Source: Prinia subflava
Lineage: Eukaryota; Chordata; Aves; Passeriformes; Cisticolidae
Assembly (NCBI RefSeq): GCF_021018805.1
Contig: NC_086251.1
Coordinates: forward strand, 47,438,767 to 47,502,766
Length of the DNA stretch: 64,000 nucleotides
Direction: 5' to 3'
Shown here: positions 11,801 through 40,700 of the stretch, piece by piece
How the letters are laid out: each line of letters starts with the position of its first letter
Position numbering within the stretch: the stretch's first letter is position 1
Program-made: the position numbers and the translations under genes
Notes under the pieces: model-generated
Databases searched by the model: none
Told to the model about the DNA's origin: nothing
What the model saw: the letters and a program-made list of their open reading frames with translations, nothing else

Positions 11801-14800
11801 TAACCACCTTCTAGTATTTTGGTTCACCCATGTAATCATAGCCTTAGTAAACCCATAAGAGCTTCTTTGAGCTGGATGCTTTGCAAAATCCCAGGGTATT
11901 ATCACAAATTTATTTTATGGTTTGTAGTGTCACAATTTATCTCAGTTTCCAGGTGTGTTCTGGTCTCCTCTTGGGGCCTCAATGAACTTCTCCAAATTCA
12001 AAGATTATAACATACTTCACCCTGTCTTTCTAAAAATGTGAATTTAGTATTTTCCTTTTTTCCTGCAATGCAGTTGATGTATTTCTGTAAGACAGTTTTA
12101 TACATGGTCTAAGTTAATCTCACTAATTAGAAAATAGATCTCTGTTAAGAAGTGATAAAAGCCTCACCACAACATTGTCACATGTGCTCTCAGGAGACCA
12201 GACTCAAATGCCAAACTCCCTCCTTTCCTATTTCTCTAGGCATGCTTTGAAATTACTGCCATATTTATGTGTTGCAGGTTCAGAACATTTCAGATTCTTG
12301 TTAGTGAAATATTTTTTGATGTCCTCAATTCTCTAATTTTTATCCTTAGAACTAAGATGTGCTGCACAGCTCTCCTTGGCTGTGGCCTGTAAGGCATTAG
12401 TTACCTGTGAGCACTGTGGAGCTCAGCCCCCAGGGTGAGGATTGCTGGGCTAATGGTTTAGCAGATGCATTCTCAAGTATGTGTGTTGGCTCTCCTGTAA
12501 AAGACTGAGCCACAGAAATGAGGAATCTGTACACAAGCACTTCACTGGAACATTTCTGGTCTTTCCTATTGTTTTGTAACAGCTGCAGACACCTTCTGAA
12601 AGGAAATATCCTTGGAGTGAAAACTGCATTATTTTGCAAAGACTGTTGAACAGCCTCAAACACTACTCCAGGGATAATCAGCTAGAGTCTTATTTGCACT
12701 TGTTGGAGTTACAAGTTAGTAGTCAGTTCTGCATCCCTCATGACCTACCCTTCCTGCAGATTCTTTGTCACCCTTGCTTCCAACAACCTATATAATTTTT
12801 ATTTTGCATACTGCATACTGATAAACAGGTAATGTAATGTAAAAATCAACCCCAAATTCAGATTTTAGATCCAGTTCATTAAAAGAAGTTATTAAATATT
12901 CTCTACAGATAGCCAGTTATTGAATGAATACTGCATGGGAGAATTTCAGTCTCACTCAGAGGTAATACATTGCTCAAAGTCAGAAATGCAGGAGTTCAAA
13001 TGAAGAAAATACCTGAAAAAAATCACTGCTGGTTTAACTCTCTGAGTTATTTAGTAACATAGATATGGATCTATAATACTATATTTTAATCAATAAGCAA
13101 AATATTTGATGTTACTATATTCTAATTAATAAGCACTGCATTTTATGTAATTATTGTCTATGTCTCATCTGTAGGGCAAGAAAGAATTGAGTTTGTTGCA
13201 TCACATGAAGAAACAGATTGGGTGCCAGTGTCCAAGAATTAGTTGGTCTTTGTGGAGTTTTTTTTGTTCAGTATCCTAATATTTTGTTAAAGTGGCTTCC
13301 CACTTAAAGCTCAGAAAACTACTTCAGAGAAGCTTAGAGGAGTGTCGACAAGGATCATAGTACATATTCTCCCCTTCCACCTTCCTCCAGCCCTGCCATA
13401 TCAAGAAATCCTGTTTAGTAAGACGAATACCAATGGATAAGGCTGGTTGATCACAAAGCTGTATTTCAGTCAGGAAGCACTAAAACTGAGAACATAAATC
13501 ATGGATCTCTAAAGTAACTCTGCATCAGCCCAGACTATAAGTGAGGGTTCTTTTTTCCCATTTTCATGTGAGCTGCGGAAAATGTATTTCCAGCCCTGAA
13601 CACTTCTGAGCCTTGAAACACCCTACTGAAGCTTTCCAAGAGATAAACAGCAACAGTCACAATCTTCTTACTTCTTTAGCAGAAGACTGTATTTTCCGTG
13701 GCTTGCATTCCAGACCACCAGATAAGACGAGCTGGCTCGGATCCACCAATGCACAGTCCAGTTAACATTGCACCACCTGAGGGTCTACACTTGAATACTG
13801 GATTCATGGCTTGTACTGCCAAAATTCCTGCTGAAGTGTTGATGCAGCTGGCATGGCTCATATGCTCATACTGCTACTTTGATCTGTTCATACAGAGGGA
13901 CATGTTTCAAGAGAATGTCCATGTTTTAGGAAATGTACCTTTAGAGAGACTGCTTGAGCTGCCTTGAGAACTGGTATTGTTGGAATGGTGATCAGCACTG
14001 ATCTGAAAAGCTTCTCTGGCCTGTGGCAGAACAGAGGAGACCACAGCTAAGCCCCAGGGTCCTGAAGCAGCAGAGCTTGCTTTCACTCATTTCTCTTCCA
14101 AGGTCCACAACAGTTTTTGAGCCCATTAGTTATTACAGCCAAATGTGACTGATGGCAGAGATGTCACAGATAATTCTGTCTTCAATGGATTTAAGAAAAC
14201 CCCAGAACATTCAGGCAGAAAAGGGAGAGCCAGTTCCCAGTTTCCTAGGTGAAAAAATACCTGCCATAGGCTCACCTCTTATTGGAAAGGAGAGAATCCA
14301 TCAGAGACAGAAACTCAGTAATTATGTGATGTGCAGAAAAAATATGGCAGAAATCTATCCTGATTTGCACACCAAAGTCAATCAGCCGTGAGGGACAAAT
14401 CCATAGGAAATGAGGCATAACTAGGTCTAGAGCTCAAAGGTCAATGAACACAGCAGAGTGAAACATTGTATAGAGAGGACAAATCCAGTCTCATGCCAGG
14501 AAATGTTGGTAGAACCTAAGCAAATACTGAAATGCGTAAGCATCTGTCTTTAGTTATGTCAAATAAAAGCTTTGTCAATAGTTACAGGCATGTTACATTG
14601 GTTTGAAAAGCAATGTTTTTCAAAACAAAAGCACTGCTTTTATTTTACCTCCTTCACTACCTCCCTTTCAGCAATTCCCAACCCAACTTGCCCTTCCTGC
14701 AGGAAAAGACAGTTAAGCATATATAGTTCCATGTAGAAAGACTAATGATACCATTGCAGAGGAAAGCCAGTCCTGGCTTGGGGTGTACATGCCCTTTTCT

Positions 14801-16571
14801 TCTGCCGTGACACTCCTACAACAAGTGACAAAGCTTGGCTATATTATAACTAAGAGGTACATTCCTATGACTGCTTTTTTCAAAGACCTCCAAGATCTTC
14901 TAATTAGTTCTCTGCTTCACAGAAATATGTGAACCATATCATTCCTCTTATGGAAAATGTCTCTATTTAGCCACTTCATAGCTCCAGAAAATTTTGCAAG
15001 GATAAAAAATGAAATATACATCTGGCAGGGGATCCCAGTCCCCAGGCTAATGAGGGTTTCCCAGATCATCCATGAAGGGGGTACAGGCCTCCCTCCATCT
15101 GGGGTGCAGCTTTTCATGACTCTTCCTTGAGCCTTCCTCTGTATCAAAGCACTGCAGTGGCAGCCAAACAACTGTCCTACTGTCCTCAGGGGTCAGAAGC
15201 ACAAACAGTTTGCTCCTTCTCATCACACAAAATGACTTCCTACGGTAATTTTTGGAGGAGGAAAAAGGCAAATGAAGATATCCACATACACATAAAAATT
15301 ACAACTAATTTGTCCCATTGTTGTATGCAATGGAGGTAGACAACACAAAAGTTTGGGGAGCACCAAAAGAACCATAACATTGAAGCTGTGAACAAAGGTA
15401 GCTCAGACATGCAGAGCATCAGACAGGAGCCAAGCCCTAGGATGAAAGACTTCTGCCTGTAGCTAGTACTTTAAACAGCAAATTACACATGTATAATGCT
15501 GGTCCCAACACAAGGTAAAGAAGAGGGAAACATTACTAGAAATGCAGAAAGGTAATTGCAAAAAGCAGACTTGTTTATGCTGAAGGAGAAGAACAGCCTA
15601 GAGTCAAATCAAAGGAAGGAAAAAACTGCACACTTGAACATGGGGGAAGAATAAGCACAGAGGATTTGTTTTAAAGACTGAAATCTATGAGAAAAAATGT
15701 ATTACGTTAAGATACACAAATCCACTTTCATGAAATACAGTTCCTCCAGAAACATCAGTGTGAAGACATTTTCATCTATTTTAAAAACAGATTAAAATAA
15801 AAAGCTGTATGTAACCTTTTGTTAGATAAATCATACCATCACTAAACCAGCTCTGAAGACTGGTTGCTTCTGAATACAGTGGGAGTTCTGCCATGTACTG
15901 AGAGACAAGGGCCTGTTCCTCAGTGCGAGCTGGAGAAGAGAACGTACACGTGCAGGAGCAGTGCTTGTGAAACATGGTGCTGATTTTAGTGACGGCTTTT
16001 TCCATGCACCAAGCATGAGATCATGTACAGGGCTGTATTTACATGGTGATGTAATTTTGCAGCAGAAGCTGGAAAAACAAGGAGGGTATATCTTGTCCAG
16101 AGTGATATATGCCAAGCTTTCCACAACTATGCAGCCATGTCATATATATGTTGGCAGGATGAAAATAAGATGTGGGACAACCCTGCCCCAGACTTCTAGA
16201 CAAGCTTATGTTATGGCTGCAAAATCAACTCATAAGTCTAAAGGGAACTTTCATCAGGCAAAAAAATTTTTGAGTCAAACAGCATATGTACTTAATTGAA
16301 TGCTTACAAAATCACCTTTTGTTTTACACAGATGTTCTGCCAACAGAAAGAAAAACCAGAGATGCCTAATGAATTTAACAATATGGCTCTATTTATGTTG
16401 TGTTCACATAAGATCAGATGCTCAAATACAATTATTTTCCAAGTAATGTTGTATGATAATGTGGTTTACAAATGGTTACATACATTCATCTTCTGTGGTA
16501 GAATCTCACATTTTTTTCTTTAAAAAGAACACCATGGTGTGTCACTGAGACATAAAAACTTGAAAAATAAA
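8835..16571. other. AT-rich intergenic DNA downstream of TC2N
   Basis: No exon or repeat family recognised. A 14-base GT run lies at about 11353-11366. In mammals CATSPERB lies on this side of TC2N. I see none of it, but diverged remnants would not be detectable by eye. Confidence 0.45.
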
Positions 16572-19565
16572 TTTATTGTACTCGTTTACATACAGAATAC
16601 TATTAGTCATAAATAAATAAAACAGGATTGTTTGATTAACCAGTGAAATTATACACACACTTTTTGGAAAATCTGATCACGTTTTGTCCATGGTTAGTTT
16701 CTAACTATGCAGCCACAGATCTCTATATGAATAACATTTAATATAAGATCATCATTGTTCTTCCAGTTCATCCACATCCATTTGGGAGCTGACCAGAATA
16801 AAACTGGTGCAGCTCTGAACCTCTGCTGCCTTCATCAGAATTAGGTTAGGAAACTGGGTGAGTCACTAACTAGAAGCAAGAGCAAATCCAACTATAAACC
16901 ACATGTGCCTTTTATCTACAAATAAAGTGAACTGACAAAACAGCTTTAACAGTATTGTCAATGACAGTAAACTTGGATGTAACAATCAAAATAGTGGCTG
17001 AGGATGCTTTGCAGGGATGACATACAGCTGGGACCATTAGAAGTGTCCTAGGACACCTGTTTTCCTTCTTCTTGCATGTCAGCTGTTAACTCATTGAATT
17101 CTTGCACGAATGCACGCCAAAGCCTGGGAATGAGCACAGAATGAAGCAGTGCCCCAGAGCAGTTCTTCAGAATGCTGCAGTACCTGTGTGCATCTTGGTG
17201 GAGAAGCCTTATGGATCTGTGTGTCAGCAGTACTCCCCTACAGACAGCACTACAGGAAACGGTGTTTGTTAGCTGGCATTTTCTCAGAGAAAAAAGTAGG
17301 AATTGAATTTCCCTTTGAGATGCTGCTAAACATTAGTATAAACAATTGGGAAAAAAAGAGGAATATTTGCTGTTCATAGCTTTTATTATAAACATATAGA
17401 TTAAATATTAACATAGCAAAACAAAAAAGGGACTAGTTAGGCCTTTAGAAGGATAAGTATCCTAAAACAGCCCCAGAAATCTGTTTTATACAGCATCCAC
17501 TGAGTTGGCAAACTCTGTAGAACCACTGCTGTGGTAATTGAAGTCTACAAAACACTGGGATATTCCCTGTCCTCTCTTTTAAACAGAACAGCATTCTGCA
17601 TCAGGAAACAGTTAGTTTGCACTTTTGTTTATTGCCACAATGAATAAAATGTTCAGCCACAATGAGTAAAAAAGATCCATGTATTAAAATAAAGATATTC
17701 CAAAAATATCAATTCAGCCCACTTCCTTTATTTACTTTACCCAGCAGGCCAGGCTCCTCCTGACTGTTTTAACTGGATGAAAATTATCAGTATCAGTCAA
17801 GATCCTCTGGGCCTACTAGGAGCTTTGCAAAGAGTAAGAGCTAGAACCAGTGTTTGTTGTCCAAGTAAGATGCAAAGCCTTTCTTCAGTTCTTTTATAAT
17901 GACTGGTCGAAAAGCAGAATATGTACGAGTCTTTGAAAATCCTTCTGTTTTCAAAATATTAAACTTCAACAACAACAACCTGCATGGTTGAAGTTTCAAA
18001 AGCTTCAATTATCAACTGATGGAAAAAAAAACCCCATTTTTTCCTGACACTCAAAGGCAAACAACTTGAAATAAAGATGCACTGAGCTGTATGCTTGAAG
18101 AGGATGTGCTTTCCTGTTACAGCATTTTCTCGGCTCCCCTCTGCTCTGTTCCTTTGCCTTCCAGCAGCGAGTGCTCTCACTGCCACTCTAGCTCCTGTCA
18201 GATGTGGAATCAGATCCACATTATGAACAAAGGTAGATTTACTCAGCATCTATACAAACATACATATTTATACAGCCCAGAGAGCCAACAGTAAATAGGT
18301 AAGCAGTGGAGTTAATGGAATATGTATGTAGTTTTTAATCAAGTAGTTGAAGTAGTGCAAAGATGTCTGTGCTTTTAGATTTATACATTATCAATTATAT
18401 ACTTGGTATTTTCCCCCCTTAAAAAAACCTGTGAATAAACACCTGAAAATATGGGAACTAACAGAAAATATAATCTGAGGATTTTGTTGGAAAAATACAA
18501 TTTGCAATAAAAAATATGGTAATTTCTTCTTACTAGAAACAAGTAATAAAAATATACTCGCACACATAATTTTTTAACATCCTAGACATGTAACAAATGC
18601 TTCTGCAGCAACAGCCCATCCTTTAAACAAAGTCTGAATCCCTTACAGGGCTGCATTTTAATTAATACCAAAAAGCAGGTAAGTCAGTAAATCTTTGCTT
18701 ACTCCTCTGTACATGTTAGCCTGTGTTTTGGCAATGTAAGCAAATGCTAGAGCATGCTGACTAGATAGGAAGTGGTTTACATGTAAGTATTCTATATAAG
18801 AAAGCAATCTAAAAATACTGGCTCTGATTCTAGGCAGGGTCATTGCCTCTTTGTACTCTTCCATTGATTCCAGCCAGAATTTACCCAAACAGAGCAAGTC
18901 TAGAGGGCACCTCTTATAAAGATCACTAAGTCAGAGAACTTTTATCTTTCCATCTCTCTATTTTGAGAAAAGGATGGGGGCAACCCTTCTGAATAACCTT
19001 TCATCCAAAATGGAGGTTAGAAAAGGCTGTGAGTAATGCTTTACTGTGTACTTCCCTTTATTCCTTCTCCTGCTGCCACAGTTTCCCCACCTGCTCAGGC
19101 ACATGTTGTTCTGATCAAATGGTGTCAACGACCTCAGAGGCTCACAGGTACCCAGAATCAAGCCACTGACACAACCCCACACCCTGGAGTTGGGAGACTC
19201 CCAAAGACAACGCTGCAGATGAGCTTGATGTCAGTGGCTAGTGAAATGGAGTTGATTCAAGCTGCTTCTCTCTGAAATTGAATTTCTGTGCTTTTATGAA
19301 GTCCGAAAGGGGCAAACATCTTTTTCCAAGATGGATTTTGTGAAATCAAATGAGCACTTTTTCCAGTTCCCAAGTCTTCTTTTAAATAGTATTTAGCCAG
19401 CATTTCTCTTGGTGAAACTGAATTTTCCCTGTTTCCACAGAGGCATGATGCAGTGGAGAATTTCTGAAGAACTTGCACAGACAATATCTTTCTTTTTATT
19501 TCTACTATTTTAGACAGCATATGAATTTCTGTAGAAAAATCAGTTCTGAATTTCATCTCCAGTCT
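16572..19565 (-). other. TC2N: TC2N 3' UTR region with alternative poly(A) candidates
   Basis: On the minus strand an AATAAA (19500-19495) lies about 65 bases past the stop and is followed by a GU-rich stretch, so a very short 3' UTR is possible. Another AATAAA is at 19062-19057. A distal AATAAA (16577-16572) is preceded by an AU-rich TTTATTTATTTATGAC (about 16622-16606), which resembles a message-stability element. Which end is used cannot be decided from sequence. No other gene is recognised in this 3 kb. Confidence 0.45.
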
Positions 19566-34701
<15,136 letters not shown>

Positions 34702-34761
34702 TGTTTTCAGTGTTATAATTTACAGGGGACCTCAGTCAGTGATCCAATGCAGCTATGAAAC

Positions 34762-37700
34762 CTGAAAAACACAATAAAACAAACCATAGTAGCGAGGAGT
34801 AAGGGAAATCAGAACGCAGTATTATCAGCTATTTAATATGCAGTTGCTTTTTGTACACAGTCCCAGGATCAATCAGAAAGTTACTTCAGTCATAAAAGGA
34901 TCAGAGCCATCAGACTTCTCTCACTGAGAAAAATCACTTTTATATAAAAGCACAAGGAAAGAGAGAATTTTAACATATGGCATTCAAATACTTCCAGTGA
35001 TCCACTCAGACAGGTCCCTGTCTTTTGGGAACACCAAAATTCTCCTCATATTTGTGTGTGCTGCTGGGCTTTGGAGTTTACTCAGCTTTACAGCTGTTTT
35101 GACATGGTATTGTCAAGTCATTTGCAAGATGTGTTTTTAATTCTGTTTCCCTTGTTCATGTTTCTCCTATCCTCTTTCACTCCCCTACTATTTTCACATA
35201 CATCTATACGTGTTTACATTTTTCTCTCGACATACTCCATACTTTTAACTTGAAAACAGGCTTTATGAATGATGCCAGAATTGCCTTCTTTGAGAAACTA
35301 CTGCTTTTTCATAATTGTATACACATGAAACTGAAGACCTGGCTTATTATATAATTGTTTGCTGTGCACACAGAACTAAAGCACACTGACTTTCAGCAAA
35401 ATAAAAGGCATGTAATCTACAAAAGAATGAGAACAAGTCTCTAACAGCTGGTTAACATTATAAGAACTTTATGACAATGCTAACTGGCCTCATTTAACTG
35501 TCTTTATTCATATCCTTATGTTCTCTTTTCAGAGAGACACAGACAGCTGCACTGCCTCCTGTCCAAAATTTTAGCTAAGTCTAGTCCTTTTACATCCACC
35601 TAAGGTACACAAGGTTCTTAGAAGAACATACCCAAGACACAATTCTAACTCAATGAAGATTAGAAGACACCAAATAGAACATGAACATAGGTTGAAGGGA
35701 TGGGAAAGACAACAAGAGCAGGAAAGCACCGAGAAAATATGCAATTTTTCCAAAAAATGGAAAATGGACATGTTTGCTTAGTTATTTCAATTGCAAGAAA
35801 ATTCTGAAAGCATCTGTGCACCAACAGAGAAACCATTCCCACTGCAGCTCAAACAGTGCTGTAATTTTCTTTGCATAGTCAAAGACAGCTAGAGAATTAT
35901 ACAAAGTCTATGGAAATAACTGCAATATCCTCCAAATTTTTGTTGCATTAAAAGCCTCTCAAATTCTGTAGGTGTCAAGTGGAGATACTAAGTTATGGAC
36001 ACTTTCTCTAACTCAAACACCATTACTGTCTCAGTACAGAATCCCTCTCTCAGTACTTGCCTTCATCTTAATATTGCCCATCAGTGTAAGTACAGCATGA
36101 GATCCGCATAAAAAATCTTCAGAGGCAATGCCACCACCTCCAGAACCTGCTCTGCATCTTTACAGAAGCATGAAAGAAAGCATGAGAACTTCTCCATGGT
36201 TCTAGTGATCAGATTTTCACTGCTGCTCCTCCCTTGGAGGCACACTCACGATAGCTAAGGCTGCTAATTTACTTTGGGTTCCCTTGCAGGGATTTTCCTT
36301 CCCGGCTGTTATCAGTACACAGCTGGAGTTGATATGCTTCCCTCTTGTTCACCATGTTTAAACTGGACTGAAACAGCTGCTCTGTTTGCTCTAAGCTTTG
36401 CAACAATGGTATCTAAGCCTCAGTGGCAGTTTGCACAAGCAAAACAGACTTTTATCTCAAAACGTCCAGATTGAATTTATTTGCTACTGCTGGTGAAGAA
36501 ACCAAAATGTTAGTACTGCTCTTCTTTCTAGCTACATAAAGTAGAAAAATTCATTTTTCTGCATCAGAGAAAATTCAGTTCCTGGTAGGGAATTGTTTAG
36601 CTGGAACAATTAATGAGAGCAAACAAATGGAAATCATCTGTCACAAGCCTTTCCTTCACAGGGGTGAGTGCCTTGCCTAGAAAGAAAGGGCTTCATATGG
36701 GTATTGAGGATCTAACAGTGATAATGCAGTTCCACACCTCCTGTTCTTCTATCATTAAAAAAGACCATGGCTTTCACAGTCATGCCAAGTCAGCTGTGAT
36801 AGTCTTTAACCGCTATAGTTTTTTCCCATTTATCAATATGCAAATGTTCATACATTTTTCTTCTATCTAAAGACAAATATAAAGCAATTCATTACTGCCT
36901 ACTGTAAAGAAGAGTTAGGATTACAGACTGCTCTTTAGCAATAGGCAAGGCAATATCAACAGTGAATACCAAAGTATATAGACACACTTCTTAGAGCCTC
37001 CATTTCAGTTTAATTATAGGAGTTTGAGAAGAAAGTTCCATGACTAAGAGACTAGAACACTGTTTACACTTCTTTAAGCTTAAAAATGTAATGGTTTCAG
37101 TGACAAACCTTGCACTTGGGTCCCTGGACTTACTCACACCACAGCCACATTACAAAAAAAATGACTGCATTTGCTGAGGGACAGACCATTCAGTCACAGT
37201 GCTCCCTCACTCTGCTTAGAGCACTTGGCTTTGTTCATGGAATCACAACATGGATGGTCTCAATTACTTTAAAAAGTTTTAATTCACTTAATTAAGCCAC
37301 TGTGATAAATATTGGTTTTTGGTTTGAACAATCTTGGCAGCAAATTAGATGGCTTGGCTCCCAGTTAATGTATTTTCTTGTATCTGTATTTTCCAAGCTG
37401 CCTACAGTTATTTATACAACTTTCACTGAATGCAAAAGTTTTCTCTTAACCATGTGGGAGAGAAAGAGATGTAGCAGGTTGCGTTGTATATTTTATTAAC
37501 TGAAAAGAAACAAAAACATTGTAGAAGACTAAGCAAGTATTTAATGATCTTGACAGAAGTTGACATTTCTCTGAAAGGTTAAACTTATCCCCTTATGCCA
37601 GATCCTTTTGCTGGTGTTGGCTACCCAAAAATCCTCAGTATATAATTTAACAGTTGTTAAAAGGTTGTACTGTCATGGATTTACTTGGGAATATATTTAT

Positions 37701-40700
37701 GAAATAAACCAGAACCTTAGAGACATTCATTAGGTGCACCACCAAATCCCAAAGAAGTACTGACTTCCCAGCAATGTCATCCATTTTAACAAGAAGTTAA
37801 GGCTCCTTGACACTATCTCTACTTTTGGGGGTCAGTTTTTGTTAGGCAATATGAACATAACAAGGACATCCTCCATTTTTGAGGCTCCAGAATGACAAAA
37901 AGATGGGGAAAAAGAGAATTTGCCCTCATTTTCAGACAAATAAACAGAAAGAAATGAGTTTGCAGAAGAGGGAACTGAATCAAGATCTTGTCACTCTTGT
38001 ATCAAATTCTCCCTTTCTTGGTGTTTTTCACCAAATTCGGTGAGCCATTTCATTTTTCTCTTCCCAGTATCAAACCAAAGTAAGATAAGCAAATGTAACT
38101 CAGCAGGAGTACTTCCACACTAAAGCAAAAAGAGAGCCAGTGTTATTAGAATATCCTGGAAATGGCAGTTTAAAACCTAACCACACACATACACTGAGCC
38201 TAGAGAATTATAATAACTATTATTTTAATGGGTTTAGATGGAAAACATAAATTATCTTAATGATTTCCAGATTCCTCTGATAGAAATTTTGACTGAGCTA
38301 AAATCAGATAAACAGAGTATCAAAGACGTTAGTTCCAAATGCCTCCAGAATGATTACAAGAGAGAGATGTTTGGAGAAGAAAGTAAATATTTTCAACAAC
38401 TCATTAAATAAAAAGAACATGATAGAAAACGGATGATAGCAATATTAAATATTAAAAGCTGAAAGCAGTCTGAAAAGAAATGTAAGGTCTTTACTGCCTT
38501 ATGGAGAAAGGGTGTTCTGCAACAAGACTGCAGGTTGCCAATGAATTTTACTGCATTTAGTCACAGCTCTGCTCCATAGGAGTTGAGCAGGTAACACATT
38601 TATGACCACGCAACAGAAACAAAGGTGAAATAGCTGTTCTCAAACAGGGAAAGCTGGCTAAACCAGTGGTCTCAAACATTTTAAGATTTATTGCCAGTCA
38701 TAAATGTATACAACACATTCTCAGTCTGCATTTCAGAAACATACCACAGCAAAATTCTAGTAGCAATAGGTTCTCACACAGGATGTGTAAAACAGAATAT
38801 GTGGAAATAGGGATCACGGGTTGCTGTAGAGCATTTGGGACAGATCTCGAATGACATAAGTGTCTGCAACTCCACGAGCCCCAGGGGAGCCAGGACACTT
38901 TGCAACATGTGAGGATCTGCCCTCTCTCTGGAGAAAGTGAGCTCAAGCTGCTAGTTCACGCCTCAGCCAAACACCCCGTTTATGATACCTCCAGTGCTAC
39001 CTGTTTATGCCACCCTATGACTTTGTGCCTTTCAGAAACAGGAGATGCAGTCAGTCCCAGTCATATAAACCCTTCAGAGAGCACAACAGCACCAGTTCAG
39101 GTCTCCAGATGTTTAACAGAAGCACAGCAGAGCACAAGCTGCTTCTGATGCAGCTCAGATGGATTATCTCTTGATGGTGCAGATGCTGCTGAAGGCTCAG
39201 CTTCCACAGGCAGCTGTTTTGTGGTTTTGCTTCTGGGGGAGAGTGTCTGGGAGCTGTGCACCCTCTCAGCACAGCTCCTCAGCTGAAGAGGGGGGGCTGA
39301 CCACCACCACATCTCAAACTAGTAGAACAGCCAACACTAGTAAAACAGCCTGCATGGTTTGGAGACATCTGCCTCCAGGTACTTTGCTACTGCAGCAGCA
39401 AGAGAGCACATGTACCCACATACACTTTCCGATGACATAAAGCCTACAGTTAAAAAAAACCCAAACTGGTTTTTTTGGGGACTCTAGGCAGGTCTGACTT
39501 CTACTGCCCACACAGGAGAGACAGGTACTTCAAGTGGGTCTGAGCATGTGAAAAGAGAGGTCATAGCTTTCATTCCTATTCATTATAGACTTCAGCAGTA
39601 GCAGGATGTCTGCAGGAATAAAAAAATGGACACAAAAAATGTCATGCCAACACACACCTATCAGGTGCATGATAAGAAGCTCCTGTCTATTTCTGGAAGA
39701 GGCCCAAACCAAGATCTCTGCAGGAACTAGTGCATGTGTGTGTGTGCACATTCATGCAAAGCTTTCTCTTTTTTTGTGACTGGAAAAATAAAGGGATTTC
39801 ACCCTGAAAGCAGTGGATCCCAAAGAAGATGCTGAAATGACACAACAAAAAAGAGAATTTATGAGAAGGCTTGTGAAGGACACAACCAGAAAGACATTCT
39901 TGTGAGAGACATCTTACAAACAGTTCAACAGAAACACAATGAAGAGGTGCAAAACTCTCCCAGTCCAGCAAATGAAAAAAAGAGTGCAATTACATACTTA
40001 AAACTGAAGAGAAGACCATGCATCATTAACCTAGTTTAGCTGATGGAGATTTTATGACAGACCATTGCACAGCCTGCCTTGGGCAGAGGCTCCCAGTGCT
40101 GTTTAAACAGTTCTGCCGTTGAATCAGGTAACAGAAATAGATAGTAAAGCCACACTCCGTGATGCAAACAAACCACCAACTGCCTGGGCTCAGGAAGCAC
40201 CTTCCCACACTGGTAAAGGATGACACAGCAGCCCACTGGGGAAGCTTTACGTGTTCCTCTCAGTGATCACAAACACAGGAAACTGGACGGAACAGATCAT
40301 GGGTCTGAACTGTCACAGTCCTGTGCTGAACCTCCTCTCGCTCACTTCATGCTAAAGCAGAGCTTTTCTTTTGCAGACCAGAGGGGCCATTATGAGCCTT
40401 GTCCCACTCCCCTCAGCTTCTGACACCACTGGATTTCAACAAATCACACCTCCACTGCAGACTTTAGCAGAAACACGTTTTTATTTCAGAAACTATTACA
40501 ATAACTAATTTCCTTCACTACTATTTTAACTCTATCCCCAGGAACTCCCCACCTCAAACTCAACAATATCACAAGATAATCTAAAGTGAGAAAATATTTC
40601 ATTTAGTAACACTGGTAAGGATAAGATTGCTCCTGCTCTCACAGCACTGTATTGACATCCCACACTGTTACAAGTCCACTACTGGCTCTGCATCCTTCTG

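Noticed and set aside
8835..16571. Search for CATSPERB exons
   Set aside because: It is expected here by mammalian gene order, but no exon was recognised on either strand. Loss cannot be proven by eye.
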